A stretch of 61,141 nt of DNA from Bryobacterales bacterium. GTDB taxonomy: Bacteria; Acidobacteriota; Terriglobia; Bryobacterales; Bryobacteraceae. This document shows, one piece after another, positions 1 to 10,966 of the stretch. The position numbers and the translations under genes were made by a program. The stretch is from NCBI GenBank assembly GCA_947467395.1, contig CANIIC010000003.1:1-61141 (forward strand), in the 5' to 3' direction. Positions within the stretch are counted from its first letter, which is position 1. Every line of letters begins with the position of its first letter. Under the pieces are notes generated by a model. The model did no database searches. It saw nothing but the letters and a program-made list of their open reading frames with translations, and had not been told where the DNA came from.

Positions 1-1533
1 ATGAAGATCACGCTCTTGGCCTTGGTGCTGGCTGCTTCCGCTTTCGGGCAGCAGCCGTGTGAGCAACTGAAGAACCTCGCGTTGCCGAACACGCGCATCG
101 TGGCGGCAACATCGGTGCCCGCGGGCTCCTTCACCATCCCCGGCCAAACTGCGCCCACGCAGGTGACGGCGTTCTGTCGCGTCGAAGGCGTGGTGTGGCC
201 CGAAGTGAACTTTGAGGTGTGGTTGCCGGCGAACTGGAATCGCAAGTTCCTGGGACTCGGCAACGGCGGCCTCGCGGGAACCATCAGCTACAGCGGTATG
301 CCCGGCTCCATCGCGAGCGGTTATGCCGTAGCCAGTACCGACACAGGCCACAAGGCCTCCGATCCAGCTTGGGCCTTAGGCCACATGGAGCGCGTGGTCG
401 ACTTTGGCCATCGCGGCATCCATGTGATGACGCAGGCCGCGAAGGCGATCACGGCGGCGCACTACGGTCGCGCACCCGAGCACTCTTATTTCGACGGCTG
501 CTCCAACGGTGGCCGCCAGGCGCTGATGGAGGCGCAGCGTTACCCCGAAGACTACGAAGGCATCATCGCTGGCGACCCCGCGCACAATTGGACCCACCTC
601 TATACGGGCGGCCACGTCTGGGCGTTGAAGGCGCTCGAGGGCGATGCGTACATCCCGCAAGCCAAGGTCGCGGTTCTCGCCGAGGCCGTGACCAAAGCGT
701 GCGATGAACTCGACGGTATCAAGGACGGCATCCTCAACGATCCGCGGCGCTGCCACTTCGATCCCGCGATTCTGGCGTGCAAGGGCGCCGACGCGCCGAC
801 CTGTTTCACGCAAGCCCAGATTGGCGCGATTCACAAGTTGTGGAACGGCCCACGCACCGAACAAGGCGATCAGATCTACCCCGGGCTGATGCCCGGCGGC
901 GAAGAGGGCAACAACGGCTGGTATGGCTGGATCACGTCGACCGGTCCCGCTCTTGCGGGTCACGCCTCGTTAGGACTGCCCGGCATGCGCTACATCGTCT
1001 ATGAAGATGCGAACTGGGATTGGAAGACGCTGAAGTACGATGCGCCCAAGGGATTCGATAGCGACGTGGACTTCGTCGATCAGAAGCTCGCAGGCACCAT
1101 GAACGCGACCAATACCGACCTTACACGCTTCCACGCGCGCGGCGGCAAACTGATCCAGTATCACGGCTGGAGCGATCCAGATATTTCGCCGCTCAACAGC
1201 ATCCACTACTACGAGCAGGTCTCCGGCATGGCTTCGCAAGACCCCACCCACGCGCTGCGCGACACGCAGGAGTGGTACCGCCTGTTCCTGGTTCCCGGTA
1301 TGCAGCACTGCAGCGGCGGCCCGGGACCCACGGATTTCCGCATGATCACGGCGCTGGAGCAGTGGGTGGAGAAGGGAACCGCCCCGGAGAAAGTCATCGC
1401 CACGCACTCGACCGCAGGCAAAGTGGATCGCAGCCGCCCGCTCTGCCCGTATCCTCAAGAAGCGCAATACAAGGGCTCGGGCAGCACGGATGAGGCGGCT
1501 AATTTCGTGTGCGGATTGCCGCATCAGCCCTAG
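1..1533 (+). CDS. Exported tannase/feruloyl esterase family protein
   Basis: The 510-residue protein starts with a signal peptide (hydrophobic residues 4-14, cleavage likely near AFG-QQ). The tannase/feruloyl esterase fold is shown by the nucleophile motif GCSNGGRQ, with Cys167 beside Ser168, a candidate acid at Asp392 or Asp394, and His436 followed by Cys437. These form the CS-D-HC arrangement, in which a disulfide ties Ser and His together. A calcium-loop-like DELDGIKDG lies near 235-243. Family members hydrolyse ester bonds of gallate or hydroxycinnamate on plant polymers; the actual substrate is not visible. The window begins exactly on this ATG, so the promoter and any upstream partner are unseen. 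Its TAG overlaps the stop of the convergent next gene at CTAG 1530-1533. Confidence 0.88.
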   Translation: MKITLLALVLAASAFGQQPCEQLKNLALPNTRIVAATSVPAGSFTIPGQTAPTQVTAFCRVEGVVWPEVNFEVWLPANWNRKFLGLGNGGLAGTISYSGMPGSIASGYAVASTDTGHKASDPAWALGHMERVVDFGHRGIHVMTQAAKAITAAHYGRAPEHSYFDGCSNGGRQALMEAQRYPEDYEGIIAGDPAHNWTHLYTGGHVWALKALEGDAYIPQAKVAVLAEAVTKACDELDGIKDGILNDPRRCHFDPAILACKGADAPTCFTQAQIGAIHKLWNGPRTEQGDQIYPGLMPGGEEGNNGWYGWITSTGPALAGHASLGLPGMRYIVYEDANWDWKTLKYDAPKGFDSDVDFVDQKLAGTMNATNTDLTRFHARGGKLIQYHGWSDPDISPLNSIHYYEQVSGMASQDPTHALRDTQEWYRLFLVPGMQHCSGGPGPTDFRMITALEQWVEKGTAPEKVIATHSTAGKVDRSRPLCPYPQEAQYKGSGSTDEAANFVCGLPHQP

Positions 1534-2186
1534 CGGAATCGCTCCTCGAGCCACGGGTCGCCGCGCATGTGGTAGCCGCCTTCTTCCCAATACCCGGCTT
1601 GGTCTTTGTCGAGGAACTTCAGCCCGGCGACCCACTTTGCGCTCTTCCACGCATACAACTGGGGCACGATCAACCGAGCCGGGCCACCGTGTTCGGCAGT
1701 CAGAGGCTCGCCGTCATGCGTGAAGGCGACCAGCGCGTCTTCGGCCAAGAAATGTTCCAGCGGCAGGTTCGTCGTCCAGCCGTAATCGTGCCCGTAGACG
1801 AGCACAAACTTCGCCTCCGGCTTGATCCCGCCGACCCGCTCGATAATCTCCTTGGTCGACACGCCTTCCCACAGGTTCCCGAGCCGTGACCAGCGCGTCA
1901 CGCAATGGAAGTCGGCGAAAACCCTGACCTTCGGCAGCGCCTGGAACTCGTCCCAACTCCACGTCACCGGTTTGCCGACCAAACCTTGCACGGTGAAGCT
2001 CCAACGCGCGAGATCAATCTTTGGCGCTCCGGAGGCGTCCAGCACCGGCCATTTGAGCGTGCGCGCCTGATGCGGGGGAATCCGGTTGTCGCGCCGCGTA
2101 TCCGGGCTGACAATTACGTCTTCCCCGGCGATGTCGGGCGTAGGGATTTCCTTGCCCTGGGTTTTTGAGTCGTCCATGCCGAACAT
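1530..2186 (-). CDS. Sulfite-oxidase-like molybdopterin oxidoreductase
   Basis: The 218-residue protein consists of a single sulfite-oxidase-type Moco domain (YuiH/YedY-like fold). Residues 62-100 run through WSFTVQGLVGKPVTW into DFHCVTRWS, where Cys95 is the expected molybdenum ligand. Conserved stretches YGHDYGWTTNLPLE and HGGPARLIVP follow. No Tat or Sec signal is visible, so it is probably cytoplasmic, unlike exported MsrP. The substrate is unknown. It needs molybdopterin cofactor, and moeA, moaC and mog genes lie 45 kb away in this window. It is convergent with the tannase gene, sharing the CTAG at its end. Confidence 0.85.
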   Translation of the reverse strand: MFGMDDSKTQGKEIPTPDIAGEDVIVSPDTRRDNRIPPHQARTLKWPVLDASGAPKIDLARWSFTVQGLVGKPVTWSWDEFQALPKVRVFADFHCVTRWSRLGNLWEGVSTKEIIERVGGIKPEAKFVLVYGHDYGWTTNLPLEHFLAEDALVAFTHDGEPLTAEHGGPARLIVPQLYAWKSAKWVAGLKFLDKDQAGYWEEGGYHMRGDPWLEERFR

Positions 2187-2275
2187 AGGTGTAAGCGAAA
2201 TCCGCCCTCTCCTTTCAGTCTATTCCCACGGAAGATCTGATTCCGCAGCGGAGACTTCGGTGGCAGAATCTCCAC

Positions 2276-2725
2276 ATGAATCGTATGTGGATTCGTGCCG
2301 TGTTCGCGCTCCTGCTGATTTCGGCTCTCCGGGCTGAGACGCCGGCGGATTATATCGGAGGAACAGCGGCGAAGCTCGATTCGGGCACGGCGGGTCGGCT
2401 GGAACTCGCCGACGAGCAGTATCTCGCCTTCTACTCCGGCAAAACTCAGGTGCGCGTGCCTTACAGCCAGATGAACCTGGTCGAATACGGGCAGCAGGTG
2501 GACCGGCGGCTGGCGATGGCCGTGGTGATTTCGCCGGTGTTCCTGCTGAGCAAGTCCCGCAAGCACTACTTGACGGTCGGGTATGCCGACGAGCGGGGAC
2601 TGCAACAGGCGATGGTGTTTCGCGTGGACAAGAACGCGATTCGGGCCGCGCTCGTGACGCTAGAAGCTCGGACGGGGTTGAAGGTGCAGTATCAGGATCA
2701 GGAGGCCCGCAAGGCGGGGAACTAG
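2276..2725 (+). CDS. Small secreted protein of unknown function
   Basis: The 149-residue product has a signal peptide (residues 1-20, cleavage near LRA-ET) followed by a mostly beta-strand-like domain with a short hydrophobic patch AMAVVISPVFLL near 83-94. I do not recognise a named family. One base separates its stop from the ATG of the next secreted protein, so the two are almost certainly co-transcribed and probably act together outside the cytoplasm. The start is ATG followed closely by Arg and hydrophobic residues, which fits a Sec signal. Confidence 0.7.
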   Translation: MNRMWIRAVFALLLISALRAETPADYIGGTAAKLDSGTAGRLELADEQYLAFYSGKTQVRVPYSQMNLVEYGQQVDRRLAMAVVISPVFLLSKSRKHYLTVGYADERGLQQAMVFRVDKNAIRAALVTLEARTGLKVQYQDQEARKAGN

Positions 2726-2726
2726 G

Positions 2727-3287
2727 ATGCGGATTCTTGCGGTGTTTTCCTTGGCGGCGGTTGCCGTGTTTGCCGAAGATGAACCTGGCCTGACGGAGGT
2801 CAAACGTGTGCACGTCGATCGACTGGTCGGCGGCGAATCGGCCGACCAACTCCGGGAGCTGATCATCGCCAGCCTGCACAACTCTAAGCTGTTCGTGCTC
2901 ACCGAAGATCCGGAGCGCGCCGACGCGATCTTGCGCGGCGCCGCCGAAGACGTGGTCTACACCGAACAGTTTCAGGCCTCCGACGGAGTCGACATGCGCG
3001 CGGGGCTAGGGGCAGGGACGCGCTCGACGCGCACCAGCAACCTGGGCGCGCGCAGTCTGAGCGTCAGCGTGAGCGACGACGAATCCGTCAATCGCCACGA
3101 ACGCAAGCATGAGGCGATGGCCGCCGTTCGTCTGGTGAATCGAGCGGGCGACATCATCTGGTCCACCACGCAGGAGTCGGCTGGCGGCAAGTTCCGGGGC
3201 GCGGGCGCGGACGTGGCGGAGAAAATTGCGAAGCGATTATTGGAAGACGTGGAGCGCGCGAAATCCGTTGTGTCGCAAAAACGCTAG
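2727..3287 (+). CDS. Secreted protein, possible outer-envelope lipoprotein-like fold
   Basis: The 186-residue protein begins with a signal peptide (MRILAVFSLAAVAVFA). The body has the pattern of periplasmic proteins that polymerise or bind at the outer membrane: a strand ending in VKRVHVDRL, then LRELIIASLHNSKLFVLTEDPERADAILRG, then AAVRLVNRAGDIIWSTTQES. This resembles CsgG- or LptE-like ADP-type folds, but the resemblance is only by eye. It sits one base after the preceding secreted gene. Its end overlaps the convergent receiver-like gene at CTAG 3284-3287. Confidence 0.65.
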   Translation: MRILAVFSLAAVAVFAEDEPGLTEVKRVHVDRLVGGESADQLRELIIASLHNSKLFVLTEDPERADAILRGAAEDVVYTEQFQASDGVDMRAGLGAGTRSTRTSNLGARSLSVSVSDDESVNRHERKHEAMAAVRLVNRAGDIIWSTTQESAGGKFRGAGADVAEKIAKRLLEDVERAKSVVSQKR

Positions 3288-3643
3288 CGCTTCAGTAATT
3301 GCGGGAGGTTCGCCGAAAATGCCGACCGTGCCAGCACCATGTCACAACCGGCCTGCTGAGCCGCCTGCTTCAGGTCGCCTTGCACGTGCGATACGTAGCT
3401 GATCAGGGGAACCGATTTTGTTTCCGGGTCTGTCTTCAGTGACCCGATCAGACGCAGCGCATCCACCGAGTTACAGTTGAGATCGAGAATCATCAGAGAG
3501 GGAGCCGAGCGCGCCTTATCCATGGCGTCGATTTCGCTCTTCACGAACTCGATCGCCACTCCGGCGCGCTTGGCTGCCTCGTGGATCTTTACGGTGAACA
3601 TCAGGTCGTCGAGAACCGCGACGACCCGGCTGCATTCTGCCAC
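3284..3643 (-). CDS. Stand-alone response-regulator receiver-like protein
   Basis: The 119-residue protein has the CheY-like order of elements: a first strand ending in the acidic pair Asp12-Asp13, LMILDLN with candidate phospho-acceptor Asp54, and a switch-like Ser in LISYVSHV. The invariant C-terminal Lys of receivers is replaced by Arg in VLARSAF. No output domain is present. It may be a degenerate receiver that signals by binding alone, or a CheY-type partner of the nearby CHASE histidine kinase; neither is demonstrated. Its stop overlaps that of the convergent secreted gene. Confidence 0.65.
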   Translation of the reverse strand: MAECSRVVAVLDDLMFTVKIHEAAKRAGVAIEFVKSEIDAMDKARSAPSLMILDLNCNSVDALRLIGSLKTDPETKSVPLISYVSHVQGDLKQAAQQAGCDMVLARSAFSANLPQLLKR

Positions 3644-3668
3644 GTGCTGAGTGTAGCAGAGGCGGGAA

Positions 3669-4070
3669 TTACTTCCCGTTTTCCGCCTGGCCGGCTAGCA
3701 CGCGACGTCCATCCGGCAACGTCACGTCTTGTGCGTTCCCCGTGGTGGCGCTCAGCCCGGCGCTGACCTTCGCCATGATGCCGCGAATCGTCACCTGATC
3801 GCCCTCTTTGAGCGAGTCGCGATTCCAGCCGCCACGTTTCAATGCGTTCGGGGGGCCGCCCTCGAACTGCCACTTCACAACCTTGCCGTCCTTGTCTTTG
3901 ACGTCCAGGTAGATCCAGATGTGCGGGTTCATCCAGTCGAGTTTCGTCACCGTGCCGGTAACCGTGATCGGTTTCGTCTTGTCAAATTCAGCGTCAATCG
4001 AATGGTGCGCAAAAACCGGCAGCGCGACCAGAGCAATCAAACCCGCCGCAAGTGTCCACAGAGCTCGCAT
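3669..4070 (-). CDS. Secreted DUF6152-family protein
   Basis: The chosen start (ATG at 4070) gives a 133-residue protein with a signal peptide MRALWTLAAGLIALVALPVFA and a strong ribosome binding site GGGGAGG about 8 bases upstream. The longer frame adds 27 unlikely residues. The mature protein begins HHSIDAEFD and continues through ITVTGTVTKLDWMNPHIWIYLDVKD, the pattern of DUF6152, a small OB-fold-like secreted family frequent in Acidobacteria and Proteobacteria. The paired His and repeated Trp/His residues suggest possible metal or cofactor binding, but function is unknown. Confidence 0.82.
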   Translation of the reverse strand: MRALWTLAAGLIALVALPVFAHHSIDAEFDKTKPITVTGTVTKLDWMNPHIWIYLDVKDKDGKVVKWQFEGGPPNALKRGGWNRDSLKEGDQVTIRGIMAKVSAGLSATTGNAQDVTLPDGRRVLAGQAENGK

Positions 4071-4147
4071 ACGTAAGCCTCCCCAAGAAACGTAACGTTC
4101 CGGACGCCGTGCGTCCAGGCCGGCGATCATTCTAGCGCGGCTGCGCG

Positions 4148-5977
4148 TCAACCGAAAGGGGCCAGTACGGACGATTCCCGAGCCGGCGGGTTTTCCGCTA
4201 CAACGGGCGCGACCGGCAACGGGATATGGAACCAGAAGTTCGAGCCGACTCCCACCTCGCTCCGCACTCCAATTTCTCCGCCCATCATGTCGACCAGCTT
4301 CTTACAAATTGCCAGTCCCAGCCCGGTTCCCCCGAAGCGCCGGGAAATCGACGAATCCGCCTGCGTGAACATCTCGAACAAGTGCCCCTGATGTTCCGGC
4401 GCAATTCCGATCCCGGTATCATCTACATCGACCCGCACCGTGACCTGGCCTTCGGTCTGGTCCACACTAGAGATCTGAATCGTGACGCGGCCCTCGCGCG
4501 TGAACTTTACCGCGTTGCCGGCCAGATTCAGCAGCACCTGCCTAATCCGCCCTTCATCGCCCACCAATAGCCGCGGCGTTCCGGCCCTCCAGGTCCATCT
4601 CAAGTCCACCCGTTTTTCCAGAGCCTGCCCTCGCAGCAGTAGCACGACGCCTTCCACCACACGCTCCAGATCGAAGGGCCGCTCTTCCAGATCCATGTGT
4701 CCGGCCTCGATTTTAGAAAAATCCAGAATGTCGTTCAGTAGACTCAGCAGGCCCGTCGCTGAATTGTGCGCCGTCTCTGCCAGATCGCGTTGATCTTCAT
4801 CCAGCGGCGTATCCAGCAATAACGCGGTCATGCCCAACACGCCGTTCATCGGCGTGCGAATCTCATGGCTCATGTTGGCCAGGAACTGACTCTTGGCCTG
4901 ATTCGCGCTATCGGCTGCTTCCACCGCGGCCGCCAGATCGCTGGTTCTCTCTCGAACTAACTCCTCGGCGCTGGCGTGACTGCACTGCAGGTTCCATACC
5001 AGCGCCGCGAGCAGCGTCGAAAGTAAGGCCGCACATGCGCCAGCCGCGACCGACGGCCAGCGGTCCACCGAAGGAAATCCGTTGCCGCGCGCGAACGCTA
5101 ATGTCCAGTGTGCGCCGGCTAACTCCAGGTCGTCGGTGGCCTCTGTCGCGCCCATCGCTCCGCGCGCGTAGGCCTCAGTCCCTGCAACCTGCTCGCGGAC
5201 CCGAACGCTGACCTGATCTCCGAACGTCGCGAAGACCCCGTCGAAGAAGGGCTGCGCCGGCACGCTGACAATGATCCATGCCCGCACCGCTCTCCGTCGC
5301 TGCTCTACTGTCGCGTGCGGCATCCCCTGTGCAAACACAGGCTGGAAATACAGGAACCCCGGTCGCGCTGGCTGTCCCACAATCGCGGCCATCATCACGG
5401 CCGGTGTCAGCGTCGCCTCGCCCGTATCCCGAGCTCGGTCTGCAGCTTCCTGGCGGATCCGGTTCGCGTTCATCTGCAGCCCCATCACCGGCGCCGGATG
5501 CCCCGGGGTGGAAGGTTCCGCGGCCACCACCACGTAGCGGTACTCGGGTTCTTCTGCGAAGTCGGGCGTCCCCGGTGGCAACTGCAACTGGAACCCGGGT
5601 ACAACGGCGCGCTGCGCGCTCAAGAACTCCGGAAGCTGCTGCCTCGAAACAGGGACCACTACCGCCAAGCCTGCTGTGCCCGAGAATCGCTGCGGAACGT
5701 CCAGCGCCTGCACGTAGCTGCGCCAGCCGTTCCAGTCCGGGTTTCGCGCCGCCGACCAATATCCGGCACCGCCGCGAAGCGCGTTCTCATACACCGTCAG
5801 CGACAGGCGAATATCATCTTCGATGCGCTCTACGATGCGTTCAAAGCGTGCTTCGTCATAGCGCCGCCGCCCTGTATCCAGGCCCGTGAACAGCCACGCA
5901 CTCAACAACCAGCCGACAAGCAGCAGCGCCATCGGCAGTGCGTGCCCTTTGGTCCAGTTGTAGAGGTTCTGTCCCAT
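4148..5977 (-). CDS. CHASE-domain sensor histidine kinase
   Basis: Starting at the ATG at 5977 (GGTCGG-like ribosome binding site upstream), the protein has 609 residues. A first membrane helix spans about 14-32 and a periplasmic CHASE-type sensor domain about 45-300. A second helix lies near 308-328, followed by a short coil ([16 protein letters not shown]). HisKA carries His371 in [12 protein letters not shown], and the HATPase has N-box [10 protein letters not shown] and G-boxes DDTGIGI and GGTGLGLAI. No receiver domain follows; the protein ends soon after the kinase. CHASE domains sense small extracellular molecules in many phyla; the ligand here is unknown. The reading frame is open a further 66 residues upstream but would run into the preceding hydratase gene. 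Confidence 0.88.
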   Translation of the reverse strand: MGQNLYNWTKGHALPMALLLVGWLLSAWLFTGLDTGRRRYDEARFERIVERIEDDIRLSLTVYENALRGGAGYWSAARNPDWNGWRSYVQALDVPQRFSGTAGLAVVVPVSRQQLPEFLSAQRAVVPGFQLQLPPGTPDFAEEPEYRYVVVAAEPSTPGHPAPVMGLQMNANRIRQEAADRARDTGEATLTPAVMMAAIVGQPARPGFLYFQPVFAQGMPHATVEQRRRAVRAWIIVSVPAQPFFDGVFATFGDQVSVRVREQVAGTEAYARGAMGATEATDDLELAGAHWTLAFARGNGFPSVDRWPSVAAGACAALLSTLLAALVWNLQCSHASAEELVRERTSDLAAAVEAADSANQAKSQFLANMSHEIRTPMNGVLGMTALLLDTPLDEDQRDLAETAHNSATGLLSLLNDILDFSKIEAGHMDLEERPFDLERVVEGVVLLLRGQALEKRVDLRWTWRAGTPRLLVGDEGRIRQVLLNLAGNAVKFTREGRVTIQISSVDQTEGQVTVRVDVDDTGIGIAPEHQGHLFEMFTQADSSISRRFGGTGLGLAICKKLVDMMGGEIGVRSEVGVGSNFWFHIPLPVAPVVAENPPARESSVLAPFG

Positions 5978-6018
5978 CCACCGACCCTTATCGGACCGCT
6001 GGGGCAGGGTATGAGGAA

Positions 6019-6795
6019 CTACCCGATCGTGAGTTCTACGTGGCCCACCGGCCCGAAATCCGCTTCGACGCGATCGCCCGCACTGGCCAGGTAAATGTCG
6101 GTGGTCACGCCCGTCGTGATGCAGTCGCCCGCTTTCAGGCCCAGCCCGCGAGCGTTCAATGCGTTTGCCAGCCACGTCAGCGCATTCAACGGATGCCCCA
6201 GCACCGCCGCGCCGCTGCCTTCATCCTTCAGCTTCCCGTTGATTACCAGCCGCACTTTCTGCGCCGCCAGATCGATCCCCCGCCAGTCGGTCACCAACGG
6301 TCCATGGATCCACGCTCCATGGCAGGCATTATCCGCGATCAGCGACGGCGCGCCCATCGTCGTCCAGCTGTCGTAGCGGCTGTCTACCACCTCGATGCCC
6401 GCCATCACGCCCAGCACCGCATCGGCGACCTGTTCCCGCGTCCAATCCACGCCCGTCGCGGGCAGGTCCTTGGCCATCTGGAAGGCGAACTCGGCTTCCA
6501 TCACCATCATGAAGAACTCACTGGCCTGCAGCTCGCCCGGCGAATCCTGCGTGGTCCCGGCCAGCATCCTCCCGAAAAACGGATGCGGTACATGCAGCTG
6601 TTTCTGTGCGATCTCATTCGTGCAGGCGATCTTGTAGCCCACTGTCCCGCCGCCGAAATGCGCCAGCAGCAGCGGAATCAGCCCATCCTGCACATCGTAG
6701 GCCGCCTCCAGAGTCTGCGGCTTCACCGCCTCCGGCAGATCCGCCATTCTCTTCATCCCCGTGCGCGCCTGCGCCAACAATTCCGAAGCTGTCAT
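6019..6795 (-). CDS. 2-keto-4-pentenoate hydratase (MhpD-like)
   Basis: The 258-residue protein matches the fumarylacetoacetase-fold hydratase family that adds water to 2-hydroxypenta-2,4-dienoate in meta-cleavage of aromatic compounds. Visible signatures are [10 protein letters not shown], the metal-binding MEAEFAF near 99-105, IEVVDSRY, and [14 protein letters not shown]. It lies 41 bases upstream of the histidine kinase on the same strand. An AAHS-type aromatic-acid transporter occurs 13 kb away, but no ring-cleavage dioxygenase is nearby, so the pathway is not settled. Related decarboxylases (2-oxo-3-hexenedioate decarboxylase) share these motifs. Confidence 0.85.
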   Translation of the reverse strand: MTASELLAQARTGMKRMADLPEAVKPQTLEAAYDVQDGLIPLLLAHFGGGTVGYKIACTNEIAQKQLHVPHPFFGRMLAGTTQDSPGELQASEFFMMVMEAEFAFQMAKDLPATGVDWTREQVADAVLGVMAGIEVVDSRYDSWTTMGAPSLIADNACHGAWIHGPLVTDWRGIDLAAQKVRLVINGKLKDEGSGAAVLGHPLNALTWLANALNARGLGLKAGDCITTGVTTDIYLASAGDRVEADFGPVGHVELTIG

Positions 6796-6807
6796 GTCTC
6801 CGTCATT

Positions 6808-6838
6808 CTAACTCCTGACTCCCGCCTCCTGACTTCTA
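6808..6838 (+). repeat. Heptanucleotide repeat, copy 1
   Basis: About four degenerate tandem units with consensus CTCCTGA occupy most of the gap between the divergent hydratase and uvrB genes. The same motif recurs at 13527, 19165 and 21472. It separates the start codons, so it may lie within the uvrB leader. Confidence 0.7.
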
Positions 6839-6852
6839 TACTGAAAGTTCCC

Positions 6853-8850
<1,998 letters not shown>

Positions 8851-9666
8851 GTGCGCTCTACTGAAAAACACGGCCTGATCTGTGCGGGAAGCGCGGTCCG
8901 GTCTTCTCTCCAACGCCTGCCGTCGTTGAACGCGCGCATTGGACCCATCAAAGGCGTCTCGTTCCCAGCCACCCGGCGGGTTGTGCTCAAGCTCCGGACC
9001 GGCTTCGCCGTGCCGAACTACGGAGCGCTAGAATTCTGCCCTGTCATCTGGGTCATCGTGCCCGAACCCAAGCTGGAAGCTGTCCTGCGCGATCTCGCCT
9101 CGGAGGCGCATCTGCGCAAAACCATGATCGTGATCTTCGACAGCCCCCGCGAGAGTTCTTCGTTCGACTTTCTTAAGGGTGCCCGCATCGTCACGCTGAA
9201 CGCTGTCGATGAGTCCCGCCAGACCGTCTTCGTCGCCGAAGGTCATCGAGAGACGATGCGTACGTTGCGTCAGTTCGCCGATCAGGATCAACGCAAACTC
9301 GTTGAACTGCGCCCCGGCGGCAAAGCCGGCTACCTCGCCGGCGTGCATCTCATGGCCCACCTGACTCGAGCGCTGGTGACATCGGCGATCAACTGCCTGC
9401 AGGCTGCTGGCATCGCGCGGCCTGAAGCGCTGGATATGGTGACGGCCCTCGCCACGCGCTCTGTGAAGGCCCACGGCCGCGCGGGCGCAAAACCTTGGAG
9501 CAAGTCCGAGTTGCTTGCCCTGCGCCAAGCGCTCGAACAACGCGCCGGTGACTTGCAGCAGATCTGTCCGTTGGAATCGGCCGTATACGCTCAGGCCGTC
9601 AAGCTTGCTCTAGAATATTTCGAGAGCCTCGGCTCCCCCAAGAAAGCCCGCAGCCACCATGCCTAA
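8851..9666 (+). CDS. Rossmann-like protein resembling DUF2520 family
   Basis: The 271-residue frame opens with GTG directly after the uvrB stop, so translation is probably coupled. The N-terminal half has a nucleotide-binding-like pattern (LICAGSAVRSSLQRL, then a strand PVIWVIVPEPKLEAVLRDLA). The C-terminal half is helical, with GYLAGVHLMAHLTRALVTSAINCLQAAG. That layout resembles the Rossmann-like plus DUF2520 proteins, but the glycine-rich loop is poor and I am not certain. Its last 8 bases overlap crcB. Confidence 0.55.
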   Translation: MRSTEKHGLICAGSAVRSSLQRLPSLNARIGPIKGVSFPATRRVVLKLRTGFAVPNYGALEFCPVIWVIVPEPKLEAVLRDLASEAHLRKTMIVIFDSPRESSSFDFLKGARIVTLNAVDESRQTVFVAEGHRETMRTLRQFADQDQRKLVELRPGGKAGYLAGVHLMAHLTRALVTSAINCLQAAGIARPEALDMVTALATRSVKAHGRAGAKPWSKSELLALRQALEQRAGDLQQICPLESAVYAQAVKLALEYFESLGSPKKARSHHA

Positions 9667-10030
9667 ATATTTCGCCGTGATGTTGGGAGCCGCACTCGGC
9701 GGAGCAGCACGCTACACCGTCGCGACGATGATCACCGCGCGCATCGCCAGCCGCTTTCCCTGGGGAACGTTCGTGGTGAACATGACCGGCTGCTTCCTCA
9801 TTGGCCTGATCTCCACCATCCTCACCGAACGGGTCGCCTCGCCGCTCACGTGGGGATTATTTCTGGTCACCGGAATCCTCGGCGGTTACACGACGTTCTC
9901 TGCCTTTGGCTGGGAAACCGTGCAACTCAGCCGCCAAGGGGAACACATCCTGGCACTCGCAAACTTGGTGGGCAGCGCCGTCGCTGGATACGCGGCCGTG
10001 TGGTTAGGCGTGATTCTTGCGCGCCGCTAG
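9659..10030 (+). CDS. crcB: Fluoride exporter CrcB/Fluc
   Basis: The 123-residue protein has four membrane helices and the Fluc signatures: GAALGGAARY, GTFVVNMTGCFLIG and GILGGYTTFSAFGWE. Fluc proteins form dual-topology dimers that export fluoride. The ATG overlaps the previous gene by 8 bases, so it is probably read from the uvrB transcript. No fluoride riboswitch is visible upstream. Its 3' end overlaps the convergent dehydrogenase gene by 27 bases. Confidence 0.93.
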   Translation: MPKYFAVMLGAALGGAARYTVATMITARIASRFPWGTFVVNMTGCFLIGLISTILTERVASPLTWGLFLVTGILGGYTTFSAFGWETVQLSRQGEHILALANLVGSAVAGYAAVWLGVILARR

Positions 10031-10915
10031 CTTGTTCAGCACTTCCTGATACGTGTTCGGGAACTCTCCGCCAAACTCATCGCGCAGCCCCGTCCCTACC
10101 GCCCAATCGAACCGCCTCGCGGTCGCCGATGCCATCATCGGCTCAATCCCCAACTCTTCCAAAGTCTTCGCGACTTCGTCCATCTCTCGCGCCCGGCGCT
10201 CGCCATGCACCACCACGCGACCCACCATGTAGTCCGCCAGCTTCTTCCAATCCACGCCGGGCAGGGATTCCTTCAACGACGCGAATACGCGTTCTTCCGC
10301 GCCATACTGCCCCGCGCCCAATACGCACTCAAACAACAGCGCCTCGATGCCCTTATAGACCACGCTCCGGAACATCTTCACCGCCGCCGCGCGACCCACC
10401 ACGTCTGTTGACACGATCTCCATCCGCAGCCCCAACGGCGTGAAGATCTCCTGGAACTGCGGCGCACCCGCCGCGCCCAACAGCAACGGAACCTTGTGCC
10501 CGTACCCCGGTATTGGTCCCATCACCGCGATCTCACAGAACGTCGCGCCTGTCGATGAGGCTGCCTTCGCGACGCCTTCCTTCGCTTTCGGAGATATCGA
10601 GTTCAGATCCGCATACAGATGCCGTTCACTTAAGTGGGGAGCTGTCTGTTCTGCCGCCTTCACCGCCTGATCCGCCGTCACTGCGCTAATGATTACGTCT
10701 ACCGCCGCAGCCAATTCTGCCGACGAACCAAGCAATATCGCCCCGGTTTCCTGCGCCCGAGCCTGAATCTTCGCGCCCAATGCCGGATGATTCGCGTTTA
10801 TGTCGAAGGCGTAAATCGCACCCACGCCCCCACCGCGCAAACCCTTCGCAAAGTGATACGCGGCTTCGCCGAACCCTACGAATCCGATCTTGTCAAGCGA
10901 CGTCGCCCCTGTCAT
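10004..10915 (-). CDS. NAD(P)-dependent dehydrogenase, 6PGDH-like with DUF1932 domain
   Basis: The 303-residue protein has an N-terminal Rossmann domain starting with IGFVGFGEAAYHFAKGL (GxGxxA-type loop at 13-18) and DVIISAVTADQAV. The middle contains ADLNSISPKAKEGVA and MGPIPGYGHKVPLLLGA, typical of beta-hydroxyacid dehydrogenases. The helical C-terminal part, with a Lys in AAAVKMFRSVVYKGIEALLFE, matches DUF1932. The substrate is unknown. It is divergent from the GH88 gene, with about 50 bases between the starts. Confidence 0.8.
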   Translation of the reverse strand: MTGATSLDKIGFVGFGEAAYHFAKGLRGGGVGAIYAFDINANHPALGAKIQARAQETGAILLGSSAELAAAVDVIISAVTADQAVKAAEQTAPHLSERHLYADLNSISPKAKEGVAKAASSTGATFCEIAVMGPIPGYGHKVPLLLGAAGAPQFQEIFTPLGLRMEIVSTDVVGRAAAVKMFRSVVYKGIEALLFECVLGAGQYGAEERVFASLKESLPGVDWKKLADYMVGRVVVHGERRAREMDEVAKTLEELGIEPMMASATARRFDWAVGTGLRDEFGGEFPNTYQEVLNKLAARKNHA

Positions 10916-10966
10916 AAGTACACAGTATCTCGCGAAAGACCCTCAAAACGTGGCATCCTCATAAAC

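Noticed and set aside
5978-6175. 66-residue N-terminal extension of the CHASE kinase
   Set aside because: It overlaps the preceding hydratase gene and lacks membrane or conserved sequence; the ATG at 5977 begins the first helix region.
5938-6852. 305-codon upstream extension of uvrB
   Set aside because: It is antisense to the hydratase and kinase genes, has no conserved UvrB sequence, and the true start at 6853 begins the conserved N-terminus.
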